DNA of 64,000 bases from Theocolax elegans (Eukaryota; Arthropoda; Insecta; Hymenoptera; Cerocephalidae). Positions within the stretch are counted from its first letter, which is position 1; the number at the start of each line of letters is the position of its first letter. The translations under genes were made by a program, and so were the position numbers. Below are positions 60,261 through 64,000 of the stretch, piece after piece. The notes beneath the pieces are model-generated. The model ran no database searches. It was not told the origin of the DNA and worked only from the letters and a program-made list of their open reading frames with translations. The stretch is taken from contig CM047425.1 in the NCBI GenBank assembly GCA_026168455.1, forward strand, positions 95,855,580 through 95,919,579, written 5' to 3'.

Positions 60261-62534
60261 TAAAAACCCGAGCGAACAAACGAGATTCAGTGCGGGAAAT
60301 CCCTTTTACGGAGGCTTGTTTATCGTGAGCATTACAAGCGCGAGGTTACGAGGTCACGTACAAGACGAAGCCACAGAGCCAACAATCGCGCACTAGCTCG
60401 TAGTCCTTTGCTCCAACACTCGAATTTACGAGGAAACGCGTTTCGTACTACTGAATCTACTGACTCAGTTTGCGCAATGTACAATTATTTATTTACACTT
60501 CTGATTTCGAGGTTTCCTTCGACTCTATTCATTCCACGGTTAATATGGTGAACTTATTAAATTACTCACGTCTATGTGTGGTCAAGAACTTTCTTTTCTA
60601 TAAGTGAGTACGGTATGCCTGACCGAATATATGCTAACACTACTAACTTCGCTGCAATAGACGATCGTTGCAATAATAATAACAACAATAATATTGTTGC
60701 AAGTTTACTTAAATTAGCTTCATTAAATTTGTATACTTTTGTATTGTTAATCTACTTTTAATAAATATCAAAGAAGTTCGATAGATTAAAATTTTCAAAA
60801 GTACCATGTTAAATTGATATGGCTACCTCAAGCAAATATGTCAATTCTACCTGTTTGCTAAGTAGTAAATGTTCAAACATAGTTGTAAAAATAAAAATAT
60901 TTTCTAAATTATAAATAAATGGAAAATATAGAAAATTATATAACAAAAAAAAGTCGTTACATAAATAAAGTGAAATATTGGTTGAATGGAAAGATGAAAG
61001 AATGTGACAGTATTGTGTTGAACATTTGTTCAGCCTCGAAACAAAAGTTTTGTTAACGATTCCATTTTATTGTCTGTCGGAAAAATATAATGAAAATCTA
61101 TACTACGCAAATACTTCACTTTATTGTACAAAACTGTAGTTCTGCCAAAAATATCGGCGTAAAAATATAGATTCCGCATCGCTTTATTTGACTCATAATG
61201 AATTTAAGAGGACAAAAATTACGTAATAAGAATCAAAACGTTACGCGAAAATACACCTGGGTATAATAACGATACAATAACTATAACATTAAATAATAAA
61301 AAATAATAGCTTAGATAGCGAAAAGGAGAGAAATGAGTACAAAAGAAAGAAAAAAACGAAAAGAAAGAGTGGAAGGAAATGGCGAAAAAGAGAGATGGAA
61401 GAAATGCGGTTACGATAGTTGCAGTTTAGAACGGTCGCGCAATCCCCGTGGAAATAGCGCAGGTCAAATGTTTTCCAACATTCAGCCTCCATAATGCGAT
61501 AGAGATCAAACAGAGACCGTATAAATAAATGGAGGATATTTCCTCGGAATCGAAAATTTTAGAAGCATATGAGTTTCTAGTTTTTGACGTGAAAAATCGT
61601 TTTGCAAAATTTTGTGAAAAATTAAACATTAAAGACAAACGTGTATATGAAAGATAACTACAAAAATTTTTTCCCTAATAAAACCTATGAAATTGAATAC
61701 TCGCATAAAGCCAGGAAAGTAAATTAAATCCGTGATTAAATTTCAGTTAGATTAATGGCGATTGCCGTAAACTTCAAAATTCATGTTTACAAACGATTGT
61801 AGTGTGTGGTGTGTTTCTCCCGAAAAAACATAAATGAATAACTAAATACTGAAACTAACCGTAAAAATAAAAACAATGACTTTGAATGGTATTAATAATA
61901 AATGCTGCGCATACTATAAATCAGTGATTTGAATAACACAAGAGAACATTGTTTCGTAAAAAATTAGCTATATTTTCGATTATTACCTGCATGTACTTCG
62001 CTTAAAAGGGTACTTAAATATATCCACCAGCAATAACGATTTTTAGCTCAATTTATCGTCAAACCGTTGCATTGTCCATTTTTTTTTTACAAACGTCCAG
62101 CCCCAAATCATGGCACATAAAAAAACCAAAACAGGCTCCAGACATGCATAAAATATGCCGATGGAAATTGATTGAAAAGTACTAATATGCCATGTCGAAT
62201 ACATCAAAAACGTCCGGACAGGGTAACAATGCATTATGCGCAATTAAGCACACGTTTAAAATCGGCTATAGAAACCCCGTATATCGAATATCGGCGCGGT
62301 TCATTACGTAATTCATACTCACAGATACGCAGGCTCGTGCTTTCCCCCTGCAATATTTGGCGCAACCACCGAGTTTATCAAACGCTCAAAACTGTTTGTT
62401 CGAGAGGGAAGGAGGGATATACCTTCCATTATCCGATCGTTCGTATCATCAATTAATCAGCCCCATATGCCTGAGTTTAACTCGGTGCACGCATCGATGT
62501 ATTATAATTTTGACGAATGGTGAAGGGTAGAAAA
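60261..62534. other. non-coding stretch
   Basis: A CpG-rich patch at 60.26-60.48 kb, then AT-rich. No gene seen. Confidence 0.45.
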
Positions 62535-62591
62535 ATGACTGTGGGGCAAAAGCTTTGTCGTGTCGCACGTCGATTTGCCTCTTTCCGTAAG
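62535..62591 (+). other. candidate short first coding exon
   Basis: ATG at 62535 (context AAAAATGAC) opens 19 codons, beginning MTVGQKLCRV, that end exactly at CGTAAG|GTGAGT, a strong donor, in phase 0. It lies in a small CpG-rich patch. With no acceptor or second exon found in the remaining 1.4 kb, this could be chance. Confidence 0.25.
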
Positions 62592-64000
62592 GTGAGTGGA
62601 GACATTTCGAGCTTTCTGATACGGGATTTTAATGGGTTTGATTCTTTTACCGTTCGAGTTAGCTGAGTTTCATTTTCATCCAACAGAATACAAAATTAAA
62701 CATAATTTTTATTTTTTAATTATGGCATACTTAAAAACAAGTATTAAATATTTGTATTATCTTAAACTAAATCTGCTTAAATTTTCATAATAATTCAAGA
62801 CTTCCATATATACTGATGATAATGAAATAATAATTATTAAATGAAAATGTATTTTGCTTTAAGTTAATGTATCTGATAATACATGAAAAATGTAATTTTA
62901 AAAAATAGTTATCTTATATATTCATTAAAATCTTTATTGTCATTGTAAAACAAACGTATTTATTATGAATAACATGAGAACCTTGTTATAAAAATTTTAT
63001 AACTTTTATGAAAATTCCAAAATTACATTGTTCCTAAAAAAGAATTACTATATCTCTATATTTACATTAAATATGATAGTTCTGACGAAAATTTTTCGAG
63101 TTTTCGACTCAAATTTGGGCCAATGAAAATGTTTTGTTAAAAATAATAATAGTATTATAAAAAATTGTTTGAATAATCATTCTATCGTTTGAAAAAAAAA
63201 CACTTTTAAAGAAAATGCTATTTATTAGGGCAAATGATTTTTGAAAAATTAGCAGCAAGCTCGGACTGAAATACGCTCCAAAAAAACGAGCGCGGTGGCC
63301 ACAAAAAGGAAAAAAACAAAAGGTAAAAAAAGCTCATTCTACACGTATAAATACGGGCGAACGGTCGTGATGGCTAAAGCTTTGCCGTGTTACGCGTCGC
63401 TCTTCATTCATATTCGACGGATTGTGAATTAACCGTGACTGAAATTCGGCGCGTGCGATTCCGCGAGCCGGTCGCGCAACCAAACAACAAAATAAAAATT
63501 CAAGAGAGAAAGAAAATGGGATATACCTCTATAGGGCTGAAGAAAAAAGTAGGGAAAAGAGAAGGAAAACCGGAAGAAGCGTGAAAAATGAGTGGATGTA
63601 TCGCGTATCGATTTCGGTGAGGTCCATTGTTGCCGAGTTCGCGAGAAAAAAAAATAAACGACGACGGCGGCAACGACTATACGGGGCTTGCCCGAACGAT
63701 TTTGCAAAATATGGCATAATGTGATATTAGCTCTTTTCGCGCCGCCGAGTGATAAATTGATATATCTGAAACGTACGGCCCAGCTTTTATTGTAGACCGT
63801 TTAAGTGTGAAATTTCTGATACTTTTGAGTTCATATATTACTTGGAGCATCGTTTTCTTGGTTTCGAGCTTCGTTCCTATTTAGTGGATGCTAAGGTTCG
63901 ATACGCAATACAATTTGGAGAATAATTCAGAAAAATGTTATACAATACATATAAAACTAATATATAAATATCGTGGAAATAATTATATTATTTAGTGAAT
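62592..64000. other. non-coding stretch
   Basis: AT-rich to 63.25 kb, then a CpG-rich patch (63.28-63.80 kb) in which AAAGCTTTGCCGTGT echoes AAAGCTTTGTCGTGT of the preceding candidate exon. No gene supported. Confidence 0.4.

Overview
The window looks like arthropod nuclear DNA, most likely insect and plausibly hymenopteran. It is AT-rich and gene-poor, studded with (GA)n, (CT)n and (CA)n microsatellites, and broken up by short CpG-rich islands. It carries insect-type LTR retrotransposons and spliceosomal signals, and shows no bacterial-style operons. The organism call is inference; no host gene was recognised by name.

Layout. At 1-415 (minus) there is a candidate pair of exons of a gene running off the left edge. 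At 5.28-7.06 kb (minus) lies a decayed Ty3/gypsy element, with a possible LTR remnant to 7.45 kb. From 7.5 to 25.6 kb I see only non-coding DNA, repeats and a few CpG-rich islands. At 25.76-26.28 kb (plus) there is a well-formed first coding exon: Inr and DPE-like promoter elements, a start codon directly preceded by an in-frame stop, a Gln/His-rich protein and a strong splice donor. Its best visible downstream partner is a G/C-ending-codon exon at 45465-45650. The two are phase-compatible and would be separated by a 19.2 kb intron.

About 12 kb of that intron is one nested retrotransposon. A complete BEL/Pao element (28735-40779, TSD TGTAT, 834-bp LTRs, tRNA-Tyr primer site, one intact 1690-codon gag-pol ORF) has a complete CsRn1-like Ty3/gypsy element (28972-33648, 263-bp LTRs, tRNA-Trp primer site, CHCC Gag finger) inserted 237 bp into its 5' LTR. 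By eye, both LTR pairs are identical, so both insertions look very recent and the gypsy element is the younger.

Two findings stand out. First, the gypsy gag/pol junction has a complete -1 frameshift module: slippery heptamer A AAA AAC directly before the gag stop, a 6-nt spacer, then an H-type pseudoknot with perfect 8-bp and 7-bp stems. Second, downstream of the elements, at 43126/43127, there is a textbook recursive-splicing junction (CTAAC branch site, T-tract, CAG|GTGAGT). A second strong donor lies 55 nt further on, so it resembles an RS-exon carrying an in-frame stop. The right part (46-64 kb) is non-coding as far as I can see, apart from a diverged tandem duplication near 58 kb and a few donor-bearing CpG-rich islands.
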